From Candidatus Coprenecus stercoravium (GTDB taxonomy: Bacteria; Bacteroidota; Bacteroidia; Bacteroidales; UBA932): a DNA stretch of 42,132 bases. The DNA lies in contig DXAW01000096.1 of the NCBI GenBank assembly GCA_019116865.1, positions 1-42,132 of the forward strand, written 5' to 3'. A program made the translations under genes and the position numbers. Shown piece after piece: positions 1 through 9,181 of the stretch (its first letter is position 1; each line of letters opens with the position of its first letter). Below the pieces are notes generated by a model. It was not told the DNA's origin. It saw only the letters and a list, made by a program, of their open reading frames with translations, and ran no database searches.

Positions 1-45
1 GAATACTTTTAATCTTCATAATCGCTTTATTATTAATTCCATCAA

Positions 46-82
46 AAAATCCGGCGCAAAAATACTCATTTGCCCGGATTTT
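46..82 (-). terminator. rho-independent terminator after rubredoxin
   Basis: Bases 46-60 pair with 69-82 (AAAATCCGG with CCGGATTTT, then GCAAA with TTTGC across a one-base bulge at 55), with an 8-nt loop. Read on the minus strand the stem runs into a T tract (complement of 44-49). It lies 18 nt beyond the rubredoxin stop, so it probably ends that transcript. Confidence 0.7.
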
Positions 83-100
83 CGCAATTTTTCCTGATAA

Positions 101-262
101 TTAATCTACAAGCTCGAAGTCTTCCTTGCCCACTCCGCAGAGAGGACAGGTCCAGTCTGCCGGAAGGTCCTCGAAAGCCGTTCCGGGAGCTATTCCGTTA
201 TCAGGGTCTCCCGCTGCGGGATCATAGACCCAGCCGCATACTGTGCATCTATACTTTTTCAT
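101..262 (-). CDS. rubredoxin
   Basis: A 53-residue protein starting [15 protein letters not shown]. It has the two CxxCG knuckles of rubredoxin (CTVCG near residue 6 and CPLCG near residue 39) that hold one Fe(Cys)4 centre, plus the typical acidic segment and WxCPLCG. Length matches the 52-54 aa norm. Rubredoxins are small cytoplasmic one-electron carriers, in anaerobes often linked to oxygen or peroxide detoxification. It is monocistronic here, followed by a terminator and divergent from the NUDIX gene. Confidence 0.95.
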   Translation of the reverse strand: MKKYRCTVCGWVYDPAAGDPDNGIAPGTAFEDLPADWTCPLCGVGKEDFELVD

Positions 263-318
263 AATCCTAAAATTTATTACACGAAACTAAGATAGGTATT
301 TATTCTTAATTTTGCGAA

Positions 319-936
319 ATGAAAACCATTTTCTTCAACCAGCGCGCCCTGATTCTCTGCCGGGAAGGAGAGCAGGCGGGAAAAGACCCCGAGGCCGTCA
401 TCGTCATTGACCACGGCTGCGACACCGTCCTTGAGGATGCTGTGAGCACTCTGGACTCCGGTTCCGGAATCTCAAGACTATATATCCTATGCGACAATCC
501 CGAATCCACTTATGACAGGCTCAGGAAGCTCTTTACGGAAGTGGATGCCGCCGGCGGTCTCGTCGGCAATGACAAAGAGCAGTATCTGCTGATATTCCGA
601 AACGGTCTGTGGGACCTGCCCAAAGGGAAACGGGAGAAAGGCGAGAGCACAGCTGAGAATGCCGTCAGAGAGGTCATGGAGGAATGCGGAATCCCCACCC
701 CTGAACTGGGAGAACTGATATGCGTGACAGACCACACTTATCACCGGGACGGACAGTTCGTGCTCAAGCACACCTACTGGTACTCAATGAGCGTCCGCAG
801 CGATGTAGTCACCAAGCCTCAGACCGAAGAGGGAATCACACAGACAGCATGGGTGCCGGCCGGGGAAATCGGAGAATACGCCGGAGAGAGCTATCCGTCC
901 ATAAAAAACGTATTTGAAAACGCCGGGCTGCTGTAG
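319..936 (+). CDS. NUDIX hydrolase
   Basis: 205 aa. A complete NUDIX box (Gx5Ex7REUxEExGU) runs from G103 to I125 with catalytic glutamates in REVMEECG. The N-terminal ~90 residues are a separate region without an obvious motif, as in several Bacteroidetes NUDIX proteins of this size. The family hydrolyses nucleoside diphosphates linked to another moiety; the substrate is not predictable here. A TAATTTTG -7-like box at 307-314 sits almost against the ATG, so the mRNA may be nearly leaderless. The stop lies 3 nt from the convergent LolA-like gene. Confidence 0.85.
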   Translation: MKTIFFNQRALILCREGEQAGKDPEAVIVIDHGCDTVLEDAVSTLDSGSGISRLYILCDNPESTYDRLRKLFTEVDAAGGLVGNDKEQYLLIFRNGLWDLPKGKREKGESTAENAVREVMEECGIPTPELGELICVTDHTYHRDGQFVLKHTYWYSMSVRSDVVTKPQTEEGITQTAWVPAGEIGEYAGESYPSIKNVFENAGLL

Positions 937-939
937 CCG

Positions 940-1620
940 CTAGCGCATATCGGTGATATAAATCTCAGGATTGTCCATAAGCTCCTGCGAGGGCCGGAAA
1001 AACTCTCCCGGCTTAGCCTCGACAGAGGCGGCGGAGACAATGACGAGTTCGTATCTGTCTCCTGTCCGGCTGTTATATATCACCGCCCGGGGTAGAAACG
1101 TATCCGCATTTACTGTTATTCGAAGGGACGTGAATGACTGTTCCTTATCCTTGGGCACCATATTCACTGTATAAACCAAGGCTCCGGCCTCAGCTTTATC
1201 TGCATCTGTTCCGCCTTTGAAACTATATGCTGACGCATCCGCCTTGCTCAGCACCGCAAATGGATTCTCTGCCGGATCCACCGAGGAGACATCGTGCGGG
1301 AATATCGTCACTTCCTCATTCACGGTATTATATATCCACTTGGTATGCCCGTCACAGAACACCGTCATAACATCAGTACTGAGCCTGAATGCATCCCCCT
1401 GCCCTACAAAATGACCGTTCTCGTCCCCAAGTACGGTCCCGTCCTGCCCGAAAGCCTGAAACGAGAATTCGAAATCCGCTGTACCGAGTCCCTGCAAAGC
1501 CTTCTGGATGGATGACAGCACCTCCTTGGGCTGCGGAATACGGCTCTGCGCCGCCGCAGTATACGACAGTGCAGAAAATACCGCAAGGATGAAAAATATA
1601 TTTTTTATAAAAATTCTCAT
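940..1620 (-). CDS. LolA-like outer-membrane lipoprotein carrier protein
   Basis: 226 aa with the start placed at 1620, where the protein begins MRIFIKNIFFILAVFSALSY, a clear signal peptide with likely cleavage after AAAQ. The mature part (VLSSIQKALQG, DAFRLST, WIYNTVNEEVTIFP, then alternating strands) resembles the half-barrel fold of LolA, which carries lipoproteins across the periplasm. A longer in-frame reading to 1755 overlaps FtsK and lacks a signal sequence, so I reject it. It follows ftsK by 10 nt, a pairing often seen in Bacteroidales. Confidence 0.8.
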   Translation of the reverse strand: MRIFIKNIFFILAVFSALSYTAAAQSRIPQPKEVLSSIQKALQGLGTADFEFSFQAFGQDGTVLGDENGHFVGQGDAFRLSTDVMTVFCDGHTKWIYNTVNEEVTIFPHDVSSVDPAENPFAVLSKADASAYSFKGGTDADKAEAGALVYTVNMVPKDKEQSFTSLRITVNADTFLPRAVIYNSRTGDRYELVIVSAASVEAKPGEFFRPSQELMDNPEIYITDMR

Positions 1621-1630
1621 AAACTTAAAA

Positions 1631-4093
1631 TCATAAAGTTGAAAGCAGTTCATCAAGTGATTCCAGGCTGGTGATACGGACCTGACGCGGCTTGCTGCCC
1701 TCGGAAGGGCCCACAATGCCGGCATCCTCGAGCTGGTCCATGATACGGCCGGCACGGTTGTAACCCAGATTCATTTTACGCTGAATCAAGGATGTAGAGC
1801 CTACCTGTTCCCTGACAATCAATCTGGCCGCCTCCTTGAACAGCTCATCCCTGGCGCCTCCGGTCACTTTTCCTGATGAGAGTCCGGACGTATCCTCCAT
1901 CTCACACTCAGGCAGCAGATAAGGACCGCCGAGTCCGGCCTGCGAGGAGATGAATGAGGCGATGTTCTCGACCTCGGGAGTATCAATAAAAGCGCACTGA
2001 AGTCTTACCGGCTCGCTGTTGCCTGTGGATATAAGCATGTCGCCCCTGCCGATAAGCTGATTGGCTCCCGTCTGGTCCAGAATAGTCTTGGAGTCCACAC
2101 TTGAAATAACCCTGAACGCTATACGGGCCGGGAAGTTGGCCTTTATGGTACCCGTAATGATATTGGTGGTCGGCCTCTGGGTCGCAATGACCAGATGTAT
2201 GCCGATGGCTCTGGCCAGCTGAGCAAGACGGGCTATAGGCTCCTCCACCTCACGTCCGGCTGTCATCAGCAGGTCGGCGAACTCATCGATAATCACCACG
2301 ATATACGGCATGAACTCATGGCCCTTATACGGATTGAGCTTTCTCGAAAGGAATTTTTCATTGTATTCCTTGATATTACGGACAGAGGCCGCCTTAAGCA
2401 GGTCGTAGCGGTGATCCATCAGCTTGCACAGAGAGCGGAGAGTATACACCACCTGCTTGGTATCGGTGATGATGGCATCCTCCGAATCAGGCATCTTGGC
2501 CAGATAGTGCTTCTCTAAAGGAGAATACAGGGACAGCTCCACCTTTTTGGGATCCACAAGGACGAATTTCAGCTCGGCCGGATGCTTCTTATACAGCAGA
2601 GAAGTTATGATGGCATTAAGTCCCACTGACTTACCCTGACCCGTAGCACCTGCCACCAGCAGGTGAGGCATCTTGGCCAGGTCGAACGAATATGCCTCGT
2701 TGGATATTGTCCTTCCGATAACAACAGGCAGGTCGTATTTGGCTGCATTAAACTTAGGATCGCTGAGAATAGACCGCATGGACACTATGCTCGGCTTGTC
2801 ATTGGCCACCTCGATACCTATCGCATTGGTTCCGGTAAGCATCACCACGCGGACACCGCGGGCAGCCAGCGAGCGGGCTATATCATCCTCCAGCCGCACT
2901 ATCTGAGCCACACGGACTCCTGGAGCAGGCACCACCTCATAAAGAGTAACGGTAGGTCCTACCCTGGCCGATATCTTGGATATGCTTATCTTGAAATCCT
3001 TTAATGTACCCACTATAAGCCTGTTGTTCCGTTCCAGCTCCTCTCTTGACACATCGTGAACCTGATCGGAATAATCTTTCAGCAGCGAAAGGTCAGGCAT
3101 ACGGTAGTTGGAAAGACTCAGTCGGGGGTCGTATCTCGTCCTCCACTGCTCATCAGACAATCCGGATGAATAATCGGACGGATCTCCTCCTATGACCTCC
3201 ACCGGAGGTATCTCATCCTGAGCACTCTCTTCCTGATCCACAGCGGCAGTATCCTGTACGGATACGGGCGCCTCCGGAGCGATTATCTCCAATTCCGGTT
3301 CCTTATCAGCATCGTCTCCGGGAACCTCTTCCAAAGCACTTCCGTCATCCGCATCTTCCTCTTCCTCACCATCCACGTCCTCTTCTTCATCGTAACCACC
3401 GTCGTCATCATACTCCCGGCTCTCATCCTCCACGCTTTCCGTATCCCCGGCGCCGCTGTCCGCTTTCTTGGCAAACAGTCTGTTGAACAGAGAGATGATT
3501 TTATTCACTATTTTATTATTGAGCAATATCACCCAAAGAGCAAGGAAAAACAATATCACACAGGCAGCCCCGAAAGCCCCGGTCATGGAGACCAGCCACT
3601 CATTGACATAATATCCGTAGGAACCGCCCGCCCCGTCACCGAACATTGTCCTGGCCGACGTAAACGAGAATATATACGAGAACAGCGCAGACAGTACAAT
3701 ACACCCCGTAAGAGACAGGAAAAACAGACGTAACAGCCTGATGTTCCTTACCTTGAAGCAGTACAGAGACAAGCCTGCGAAAAAAAACGGTATGATGAAG
3801 GCACCCAGTCCGAACCATCTGGAAACCAGCAGATGAGAGAAAAGAAATCCGAGTTTGCCGCCCGTATTCTCCGCCGTAACACTGTTGCTGTATATATTGT
3901 CATCCGTCAGCAGGCTCTGGTCCTGAGCCCACGTGAACAGGTACGAAACCATTGACACAAGCGTAAATACCGCCAGCAGGGCGCATACAACTCCTATAAC
4001 GAAACGCACCGTCTCGTTGTGTACGGCCTTGTAAAATCCGGAAGGCTCTTTTTTCTTCTTCCGTTTTTTCTTATTTGCTACTGCTTTTTCCAT
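1631..4093 (-). CDS. ftsK: FtsK/SpoIIIE family DNA translocase
   Basis: 820 aa. A basic N-terminal tail is followed by about four membrane segments (residues ~30-50, 90-112, 122-145, 172-192), then an acidic low-complexity linker (~215-300). The motor domain has Walker A GATGQGKS (482-489) and Walker B VVIIDEFADLL (~599-609). The C-terminal ~70 residues are the winged-helix gamma domain (QRKMNLGYNRAGRIMDQLEDAGIVG) that reads polar KOPS-type sites. It pumps chromosome termini through the division septum. It overlaps the upstream DUF4290 gene by 16 nt and precedes the LolA-like gene, suggesting one operon. Confidence 0.95.
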   Translation of the reverse strand: MEKAVANKKKRKKKKEPSGFYKAVHNETVRFVIGVVCALLAVFTLVSMVSYLFTWAQDQSLLTDDNIYSNSVTAENTGGKLGFLFSHLLVSRWFGLGAFIIPFFFAGLSLYCFKVRNIRLLRLFFLSLTGCIVLSALFSYIFSFTSARTMFGDGAGGSYGYYVNEWLVSMTGAFGAACVILFFLALWVILLNNKIVNKIISLFNRLFAKKADSGAGDTESVEDESREYDDDGGYDEEEDVDGEEEEDADDGSALEEVPGDDADKEPELEIIAPEAPVSVQDTAAVDQEESAQDEIPPVEVIGGDPSDYSSGLSDEQWRTRYDPRLSLSNYRMPDLSLLKDYSDQVHDVSREELERNNRLIVGTLKDFKISISKISARVGPTVTLYEVVPAPGVRVAQIVRLEDDIARSLAARGVRVVMLTGTNAIGIEVANDKPSIVSMRSILSDPKFNAAKYDLPVVIGRTISNEAYSFDLAKMPHLLVAGATGQGKSVGLNAIITSLLYKKHPAELKFVLVDPKKVELSLYSPLEKHYLAKMPDSEDAIITDTKQVVYTLRSLCKLMDHRYDLLKAASVRNIKEYNEKFLSRKLNPYKGHEFMPYIVVIIDEFADLLMTAGREVEEPIARLAQLARAIGIHLVIATQRPTTNIITGTIKANFPARIAFRVISSVDSKTILDQTGANQLIGRGDMLISTGNSEPVRLQCAFIDTPEVENIASFISSQAGLGGPYLLPECEMEDTSGLSSGKVTGGARDELFKEAARLIVREQVGSTSLIQRKMNLGYNRAGRIMDQLEDAGIVGPSEGSKPRQVRITSLESLDELLSTL

Positions 4094-4731
4094 TTGCCCC
4101 GGTTGTTCTTATTGCGTCCCTGCTTTCTGAACTGATTCCTATTCTGCGCATTGGGCAGTATGAGACCAGGACGGTTGAATTTCTCTTTCTCCGAGATACT
4201 CTCCAAATGAATATGGGAGGGCACCACCAGCTTGCCGTCAGACAATTTCTCGATATCCTTAAAAATAGTCTCGTCCGACACATTGTCCTTATTCCAGATA
4301 AGATACTGCTGCCTCATATACACAGCCATGGATTTTATCATTTTGTCCCTGGTCTCATCTTCCGGCATCGCTGCGATTACCTTCACCATATTCTGGATAT
4401 TCCTGCCGTAATGAGCCGCCGCAAGAGGCTCCTTGGACAACGGCACTATCTCCGGAGGCGCCGTGAACTCTTCCTTCGTAGGAACAGGATAAGGAGAATC
4501 CACATCAAGGTCAAAACCCGCTATTATCTGGACATGATCCCATAACTTATGCATATAATCCGGCTGCTCCATTACCTGAGGATTGAGGATGGCCATCACC
4601 GACACCACCGCTTTTATCTGCTCATTGCGCTTCTCTCTGTCCGGAATCTGCTTTACCTGCTCTATCATTTTCTGAACATGTCTTCCATATTCGGGCAGAA
4701 TCAGCTTTTCTCTGTTTGTATTGTACTCCAT
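4078..4731 (-). CDS. DUF4290 family protein
   Basis: 217 aa, soluble, beginning MEYNTNREKLILPEYGRH and ending in a basic tail. The N-terminal pattern (NREKLILPEYGRHVQKMI) matches DUF4290, a Bacteroidetes-restricted family of unknown function. Two related blocks are visible: YGRHVQKMIEQVKQIPDREKR (~15-35) and YGRNIQNMVKVIAAMPEDETR (~108-128), an internal duplication. It is first in the DUF4290-FtsK-LolA operon and its end overlaps the ftsK start. Confidence 0.85.
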   Translation of the reverse strand: MEYNTNREKLILPEYGRHVQKMIEQVKQIPDREKRNEQIKAVVSVMAILNPQVMEQPDYMHKLWDHVQIIAGFDLDVDSPYPVPTKEEFTAPPEIVPLSKEPLAAAHYGRNIQNMVKVIAAMPEDETRDKMIKSMAVYMRQQYLIWNKDNVSDETIFKDIEKLSDGKLVVPSHIHLESISEKEKFNRPGLILPNAQNRNQFRKQGRNKNNRGKWKKQ

Positions 4732-4747
4732 CTTGCAAAAATTTCCA

Positions 4748-4755
4748 CAAAGATA
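4748..4755 (-). promoter_or_regulatory. -7 box for the DUF4290-FtsK-LolA operon
   Basis: Read leftward this is TATCTTTG, an exact match to the Bacteroidetes -7 element TAnnTTTG, 16 nt before the DUF4290 start codon. No clear TTTG is seen at the expected -33 spacing, so the call rests on the -7 box and position. Confidence 0.5.
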
Positions 4756-4778
4756 GTTTTTTTAGATTATGATTTGAG

Positions 4779-4786
4779 TATCTTTG
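4779..4786 (+). promoter_or_regulatory. -7 box for rfbD-hisS
   Basis: TATCTTTG, an exact TAnnTTTG match, 19 nt before the rfbD start. It forms a divergent promoter pair with the leftward box at 4748-4755. The -33 region is T-rich without an exact TTTG. Confidence 0.5.
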
Positions 4787-4805
4787 TCGCACAAATATCG
4801 TAATT

Positions 4806-5669
4806 ATGGACAACATTCTGATTACCGGTGCTGACGGACAGCTCGGAAGCGAGCTGAGGTTCCTTACGGAAGGGAAAAGTGACGACAAATACTTTTACAC
4901 CGACGCACATGAGCTTGACATCACTGATGCCGATGCCGTAATGCAGTTCGTGGAGTCGAACCATATCTCCAAGATTATCAACTGCGCGGCATACAACAAT
5001 GTAGAGCAAGCCGAAACTGATACCGACGCTGCGATCAGGCTCAATGTCAACGGCCCCATGAACCTGGCGGCGGCTGCTGCGGAACACGGAGCCTGGCTTG
5101 TCCATGTATCCACTGACTTTGTATTCGACGGAGAAAAAAGGAGTCCTTACCACGAAAGCGACAGACCCGCCCCCCTGTCCGGATACGGCAGGACAAAACT
5201 GGCAGGTGAGATTGCGGTCAAGAAATCCGGATGCCTCTCGATAATCATACGCACATCGTGGCTCTATTCTCCATATGGAAAGAAAAATTTCGTGAAGACC
5301 ATGATTGCAAAAGGCCTGGAGGAAGACTTCATCGACGTGGTCAACGACCAGACAGGCACGCCGACATACGCCAGGGATCTTGCCGAGGCCATTCTGCACA
5401 TACTGCCCCAGCTCGACGGATTTCCACGTTACGGAGAAGTGTTCCACTACTCCGACGAAGGCAGCTGCACATGGGCGGGATTCGCTGACAAGATCATGAA
5501 ACTCCGCAGACTGGAGTGCGAAATCAACCCTGTCTCCTCATCCGAGTACCATTCGGCAGCCGCAAGGCCTGCGTATTCCGTCCTGGACAAATCCCTTATC
5601 CGCACTGCATTCGGTGTAAAGGTTCCCCTGTGGGAAAGGAGCCTTTCCAAGGCAATCAGACTATTTTAA
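4806..5669 (+). CDS. rfbD: dTDP-4-dehydrorhamnose reductase
   Basis: 287 aa, RmlD-type short-chain dehydrogenase. The N-terminus has the NAD(P)-binding glycine motif ITGADGQLG (6-14); residues S102-T103-D104 (VSTDFVFDG) and Y127-K131 (YGRTK) form the catalytic set. It makes dTDP-L-rhamnose in the last step of the pathway. The other rml genes are not adjacent, so the exact sugar is inferred from family. hisS starts 17 nt downstream. Confidence 0.88.
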   Translation: MDNILITGADGQLGSELRFLTEGKSDDKYFYTDAHELDITDADAVMQFVESNHISKIINCAAYNNVEQAETDTDAAIRLNVNGPMNLAAAAAEHGAWLVHVSTDFVFDGEKRSPYHESDRPAPLSGYGRTKLAGEIAVKKSGCLSIIIRTSWLYSPYGKKNFVKTMIAKGLEEDFIDVVNDQTGTPTYARDLAEAILHILPQLDGFPRYGEVFHYSDEGSCTWAGFADKIMKLRRLECEINPVSSSEYHSAAARPAYSVLDKSLIRTAFGVKVPLWERSLSKAIRLF

Positions 5670-5686
5670 TCCAAAATCGACGACAC

Positions 5687-7045
5687 ATGGCACAGAAACC
5701 ATCCATACCCAAAGGCACCCGTGATTTCGGCCCCGCTGAAATGGCCGGGCGCGACTATATCTTCAACACTGTAAAATCCATATTCCGCAAATACGGTTAC
5801 TCGCCTATCGAGACCCCTGCGATGGAGAATCTCTCCACCCTTCTGGGCAAATACGGAGAAGAAGGCGACAAACTGCTGTTTAAAATACTCAACTCCGGAG
5901 ACGCCTTTCAGGATATACGGGACATGTCTTCATCAAACTTTGCCGGGACCAATAGCAATGCCCTTGCTCTGAAAGTATGCGAGAAAGGACTGAGATACGA
6001 TCTGACAGTACCCTTTGCCAGATATGTGGTACAACACCGCAACGAGCTGACGTTCCCGTTCAAGAGATATCAGATACAGCCGGTATGGAGGGCCGACAGG
6101 CCGCAGAAAGGACGATACCGCGAGTTCTATCAGTGCGACGTGGATGTCATCGGCTCCGATTCCCTGCTCAATGAGTTGGAAATGGTACAGATAGCGGATG
6201 AAGTATTCAAGGCGCTGGATATAAGAGTCAGGATAAAAATCAACAACCGCAAAGTGCTTGCCGGTCTGGCCGAGATTACAGGGCAGGCAGACAAGCTCAC
6301 CGACATCACGGTGGCAATAGACAAGATAGACAAAATAGGACTTGACGCCGTAAAGGAAGAACTTGCAGAAAGAGGTCTGCTGCCGGAGAGCATAGCCAGA
6401 ATCGAGCCGGTGCTTACTCTGTCTGGCGACAATTCCTCAAAAATATCAAGCATGCGCCTGCTGCTTAAGGACTCTGTCGTCGGGCTGTGCGGTCTGGACG
6501 AGCTTGAGACTCTGTTCGGGCTTATCAAATCAGCCGGCATAACCACCGAGACCGAATTCGACCTGTCACTTGCCCGCGGACTCAATTACTACACCGGAGC
6601 CATCTTCGAGGTAAAGGCTCTGGATTTTGCCATCGGCAGTATCTGCGGAGGAGGACGATATGACAATCTTACCGGTATCTTCGGACTGCCCGACACCTCG
6701 GGAGTAGGCATATCTTTCGGTGCGGACAGGATTTACGATGTCCTGCTGGGACTTGACAAGTTCCCTCAGGACGCTGTCCAGGGCACGGAATACCTGTTCG
6801 CCAATATGGGAAGCAATGAACTGCCGTATATCATCAAGTCTGCGGCAATGTGCAGGGCAGCAGGACACTCGGCAGAGATTTATCCCGAACCCGCCAAACT
6901 ACGCAAGCAGTTCGAATATGCGGACAAAAAGGGCATAAAATACGTCATCATCGCAGGCGACGAGGAGATTCAGAACAACGAGCTGTCTATCAAAAACATG
7001 CAAGACGGCTCTCAGAAAAGGGTGAAAATTTCCGATATTTTTTAA
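5687..7045 (+). CDS. hisS: histidyl-tRNA synthetase
   Basis: 452 aa, start [16 protein letters not shown] at 5687; an upstream in-frame extension lies inside rfbD and is not supported. Class II features: KGTRDFGP at the N-terminus, a motif-2 region with [19 protein letters not shown], the histidine-specific block [15 protein letters not shown], and motif 3 in the [17 protein letters not shown] segment, then an anticodon-binding domain (~350-452). It charges tRNA-His in the cytoplasm. Confidence 0.96.
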   Translation: MAQKPSIPKGTRDFGPAEMAGRDYIFNTVKSIFRKYGYSPIETPAMENLSTLLGKYGEEGDKLLFKILNSGDAFQDIRDMSSSNFAGTNSNALALKVCEKGLRYDLTVPFARYVVQHRNELTFPFKRYQIQPVWRADRPQKGRYREFYQCDVDVIGSDSLLNELEMVQIADEVFKALDIRVRIKINNRKVLAGLAEITGQADKLTDITVAIDKIDKIGLDAVKEELAERGLLPESIARIEPVLTLSGDNSSKISSMRLLLKDSVVGLCGLDELETLFGLIKSAGITTETEFDLSLARGLNYYTGAIFEVKALDFAIGSICGGGRYDNLTGIFGLPDTSGVGISFGADRIYDVLLGLDKFPQDAVQGTEYLFANMGSNELPYIIKSAAMCRAAGHSAEIYPEPAKLRKQFEYADKKGIKYVIIAGDEEIQNNELSIKNMQDGSQKRVKISDIF

Positions 7046-7053
7046 CGACATTT

Positions 7054-7084
7054 TTTGCTTTTATAAAAATTTCACCTATTTTTG
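7054..7084 (+). promoter_or_regulatory. tRNA-fMet promoter
   Basis: TTTG at 7054-7057 and TATTTTTG at 7077-7084 are separated by 19 nt, a textbook Bacteroidetes -33/-7 pair. The predicted start is a few bases before the tRNA 5' end at 7096. After integration this promoter also faces the integrase gene, which shows no obvious promoter of its own. Confidence 0.75.
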
Positions 7085-7095
7085 CAATCCTATAT

Positions 7096-7168
<73 letters not shown>

Positions 7169-7186
7169 CAAAAATCCGAATATCCA

Positions 7187-7246
7187 GCAGAGAGCCAGCA
7201 ATTTAGCTGGCTCTCCCGGTATTCAGCCGGGACGGAAACGGGACGA
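7187..7246. repeat. attL arm: hairpin plus 20-bp arm site, repeated at attR
   Basis: This 60-nt stretch matches 41181-41240 at about 56 of 60 positions. It contains a perfect 10-bp stem (7190-7199 with 7206-7215, loop AATTTA), a second small stem (7215-7219 with 7227-7231), and at 7227-7246 a 20-mer identical to 41049-41068. There is no U tract after the stems, so it is not a simple terminator. Recombinase or excisionase binding is a reasonable inference. Confidence 0.6.
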
Positions 7247-7307
7247 AAAGTTTAACAGCATTTTTTTGGGTGAGTCGCCAAAGGACGGCGATTCTTCCAA
7301 AAAAAAA

Positions 7308-8492
7308 ATGCAATTCAGTCAAAAACGCAATCAGCAGTCCGGTTGTTCAGCCGTAAAATTTTACACTCCGCCAAAACTCCATACCGGCAAGGACTGGTAT
7401 GTTGACTTCTATGCCTTCGATCCTGCGAGCGGAACAATGCGCAGAAAGAAATTCAAGCTCAACAACATTCCCAACAAACGTGACAGGAGAGTCTACGCCT
7501 CCGATCTGATGAGCCGCATCTTCGAGGAGCTGCAGGCCGGGTGGAACCCGTGGATACAGGCAGCCTCCGGAGCCACCTACTCCACCCTGCAGGATGCCTG
7601 CGAGGCATACGAGGCTTATCTGTCCAAACTCCTGCAGGAGGATCTGCTGAGGGAGAAAACATGCAAGGGTTACCGATCCTACCTTAATATAATGCTGGAA
7701 TGGAACGCATCGCAGCCACGGCCGAAGAACTACATCTACCAGGTGGACCACACTTTCTGTGTCCGGTTCCTGGACTGGATCTGGCTCGACAAGGGACTCT
7801 CGAGCACTACCCGCGACAACTATCTGAACTGGCTCAAGCACTTCGCGAAATTCCTGCTGGAGAAGCAGTACGTCAGCACGGACATAACCGCCGGCATCTC
7901 GTCTCTCGGGAAAAAGAAGTCCAGGAAGAACCGCAGCATCATAGCCAAGGCCGACATGGCCAGGCTGAAGGAGTTCGCCGAGAAGAACAACCGGCATTTC
8001 CTCCTGGCATGCTACATCCTCTACTACTGCTTCATCAGGCCCAAGGAGATGAGCTACATCCAGCTGAAGCACATCTCAGTCAAGCGCGGCACCATCTTCA
8101 TCCCGGACTACTCGAGCAAGAACCGCAAGGACGGCACCGTCACACTCCCTGACAAAGTCCTGAAGCTGATGATGGAGCTGGACATCTTCCGCTATCCCGA
8201 CAGCTACTACCTGTTCTCGGACAAGATGCGCCCCGGCTCCGGCCAGCGCAGCAACAAGATATTCACGGACTACTGGACGCACTATGTCCGGAAGAACCTG
8301 CATTTCCCTCCCAACTACAAGTTCTACTCGCTCAAGGATACCGGGATCACCGACTTGATCAAGGCGAACACCGACCTGCTGAGCGTCCGCAACCAGGCAC
8401 GGCACCACTCCCTGCTGATGACAGACCTGTACACACCTCACGACATCGAGGAGGCCAATGAGGCCATCCGGCATCACAGCTCAGAATTTTAA
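7308..8492 (+). CDS. phage tyrosine recombinase (integrase)
   Basis: 394 aa from the ATG at 7308; a TTG 42 nt upstream is possible but begins in a hairpin-rich leader. A SAM-like core-binding domain covers ~95-195. In the catalytic domain I see Arg-I R244 (FIRPKEM), a beta-hairpin lysine (K271 or K274), H366/H367 (QARHHSLLMT) and nucleophile Y375 (DLYTPHD). The usual HxxR box is YSLKDTG, so His and Arg-II are replaced by Ser and Lys, apparently a feature of some Bacteroidetes phage integrases. It sits directly beside attL and should catalyse integration and excision. Confidence 0.9.
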   Translation: MQFSQKRNQQSGCSAVKFYTPPKLHTGKDWYVDFYAFDPASGTMRRKKFKLNNIPNKRDRRVYASDLMSRIFEELQAGWNPWIQAASGATYSTLQDACEAYEAYLSKLLQEDLLREKTCKGYRSYLNIMLEWNASQPRPKNYIYQVDHTFCVRFLDWIWLDKGLSSTTRDNYLNWLKHFAKFLLEKQYVSTDITAGISSLGKKKSRKNRSIIAKADMARLKEFAEKNNRHFLLACYILYYCFIRPKEMSYIQLKHISVKRGTIFIPDYSSKNRKDGTVTLPDKVLKLMMELDIFRYPDSYYLFSDKMRPGSGQRSNKIFTDYWTHYVRKNLHFPPNYKFYSLKDTGITDLIKANTDLLSVRNQARHHSLLMTDLYTPHDIEEANEAIRHHSSEF

Positions 8493-8502
8493 CAAATAAA
8501 AA

Positions 8503-8534
8503 TTTGTATAACTCACATTTTTGTGATATATTTG
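8503..8534 (+). promoter_or_regulatory. hicAB promoter with embedded operator
   Basis: TTTG at 8503-8506 and TATATTTG at 8527-8534, 20 nt apart, fit the Bacteroidetes promoter. Between them the inverted repeat TCACA-TTTT-TGTGA (8513-8526) fills the spacer, a natural place for the HicB antitoxin to bind and repress. Repression by HicB is inferred from the known autoregulation of hicAB systems. Confidence 0.65.
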
Positions 8535-8538
8535 CATT

Positions 8539-8551
8539 GTCAAACAAACAT
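8539..8551 (+). repeat. left 13-bp inverted repeat flanking hicAB
   Basis: GTCAAACAAACAT is the exact reverse complement of 9181-9193, just after hicB. Being after the promoter, both arms should lie in the same mRNA, in the 5' and 3' untranslated ends, and could pair. Confidence 0.6.
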
Positions 8552-8562
8552 TACAGAGTTCT

Positions 8563-8748
8563 ATGAAATGGAATGAATTTGAGAAATTGGCGAGAAGCAA
8601 AGGGTGGTACTGCTACCGCAGCGGCGGCAACCACGACATTTACCGACATCCGGAACGGAGCGGTTCGCTGGTCATCGAGCGGCACTGGTCTCAGGAAATA
8701 AGACCGGGACTGATGAAAAGATTGTTGAAACAGATAGGGGAAGAATGA
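8563..8748 (+). CDS. hicA: HicA family mRNA interferase toxin
   Basis: 61 aa with the HicA double-stranded RNA-binding-like fold: KGWYCYRSGGNHDIYRHP with catalytic His at 24 in the GGNH motif, followed by SLVIERHWSQEIRPGLMKRLLKQIG. HicA toxins cleave mRNA and are held inactive by HicB. Length is normal. The toxin comes first, 28 nt before hicB, and the stop codon lies in the loop of a 9-bp hairpin (8732-8740 with 8751-8759). Confidence 0.88.
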   Translation: MKWNEFEKLARSKGWYCYRSGGNHDIYRHPERSGSLVIERHWSQEIRPGLMKRLLKQIGEE

Positions 8749-8759
8749 CTCCCCTATCT
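8732..8759 (+). promoter_or_regulatory. intercistronic hairpin at the hicA stop codon
   Basis: AGATAGGGG (8732-8740) pairs perfectly with CCCCTATCT (8751-8759); the 10-nt loop holds the hicA stop. It is followed by TTAAAA rather than a strong T run, so it may act as a weak terminator, a 3' end protector or a processing site setting the toxin to antitoxin ratio. The role is inferred. Confidence 0.5.
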
Positions 8760-8776
8760 TTAAAAAGCAAAATAAT

Positions 8777-9181
8777 ATGAGAAAGACTTTGGCTATTATT
8801 GAGAAAGACGAGAACGGATACGGGGTATATACTCCGGATTTGAATGATTCCGTAATAAGCGGCTCCGGTATGAGCGTGGAGGCTGCAAAAGCCGACTTCC
8901 TTACTGCCTACAAGGAAGTCATCGACAGCTACACGGACAGCGGAGAGGCCGTGCCTGATGAGCTGAAGGATCTGACATTTGAGTACAAGTATGATGTGTC
9001 GGCCTTCTTCAATCAGTTTGACTGCATCAACGCCTCCAAGTTCGCTGCGCTCGCCGGTATATCTCCATCCCTGATGAGACATTACAAATTAGGCGACCAG
9101 TACATATCTGAAAAACAGCTGGAGAAGATTGAGTCCGCAGCTCACGAGCTAGGCCGCAGACTGCTGGCCATATCCATGTGA
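8777..9181 (+). CDS. hicB: HicB family antitoxin
   Basis: 134 aa. The N-terminal ~65 residues form the degenerate RNase H-like HicB fold (MRKTLAIIEKDENGYGVYTPD, then SGSGMSVEAAKADFLTAYKE). The C-terminal ~50 residues hold a helix-turn-helix (FAALAGISPSLMRHYKLGDQYISEKQLEKIESA) for operator binding. It should neutralise the adjacent HicA and autorepress. A terminator follows. Confidence 0.88.
   Translation: MRKTLAIIEKDENGYGVYTPDLNDSVISGSGMSVEAAKADFLTAYKEVIDSYTDSGEAVPDELKDLTFEYKYDVSAFFNQFDCINASKFAALAGISPSLMRHYKLGDQYISEKQLEKIESAAHELGRRLLAISM

Noticed and set aside
1621-1755. Longer start for the LolA-like gene
   Set aside because: It would overlap the ftsK end and hide the signal peptide that begins at 1620.
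7187-7219. Intrinsic terminator for tRNA-fMet
   Set aside because: The stem is strong but no T tract follows on either strand; kept as att-region structure.
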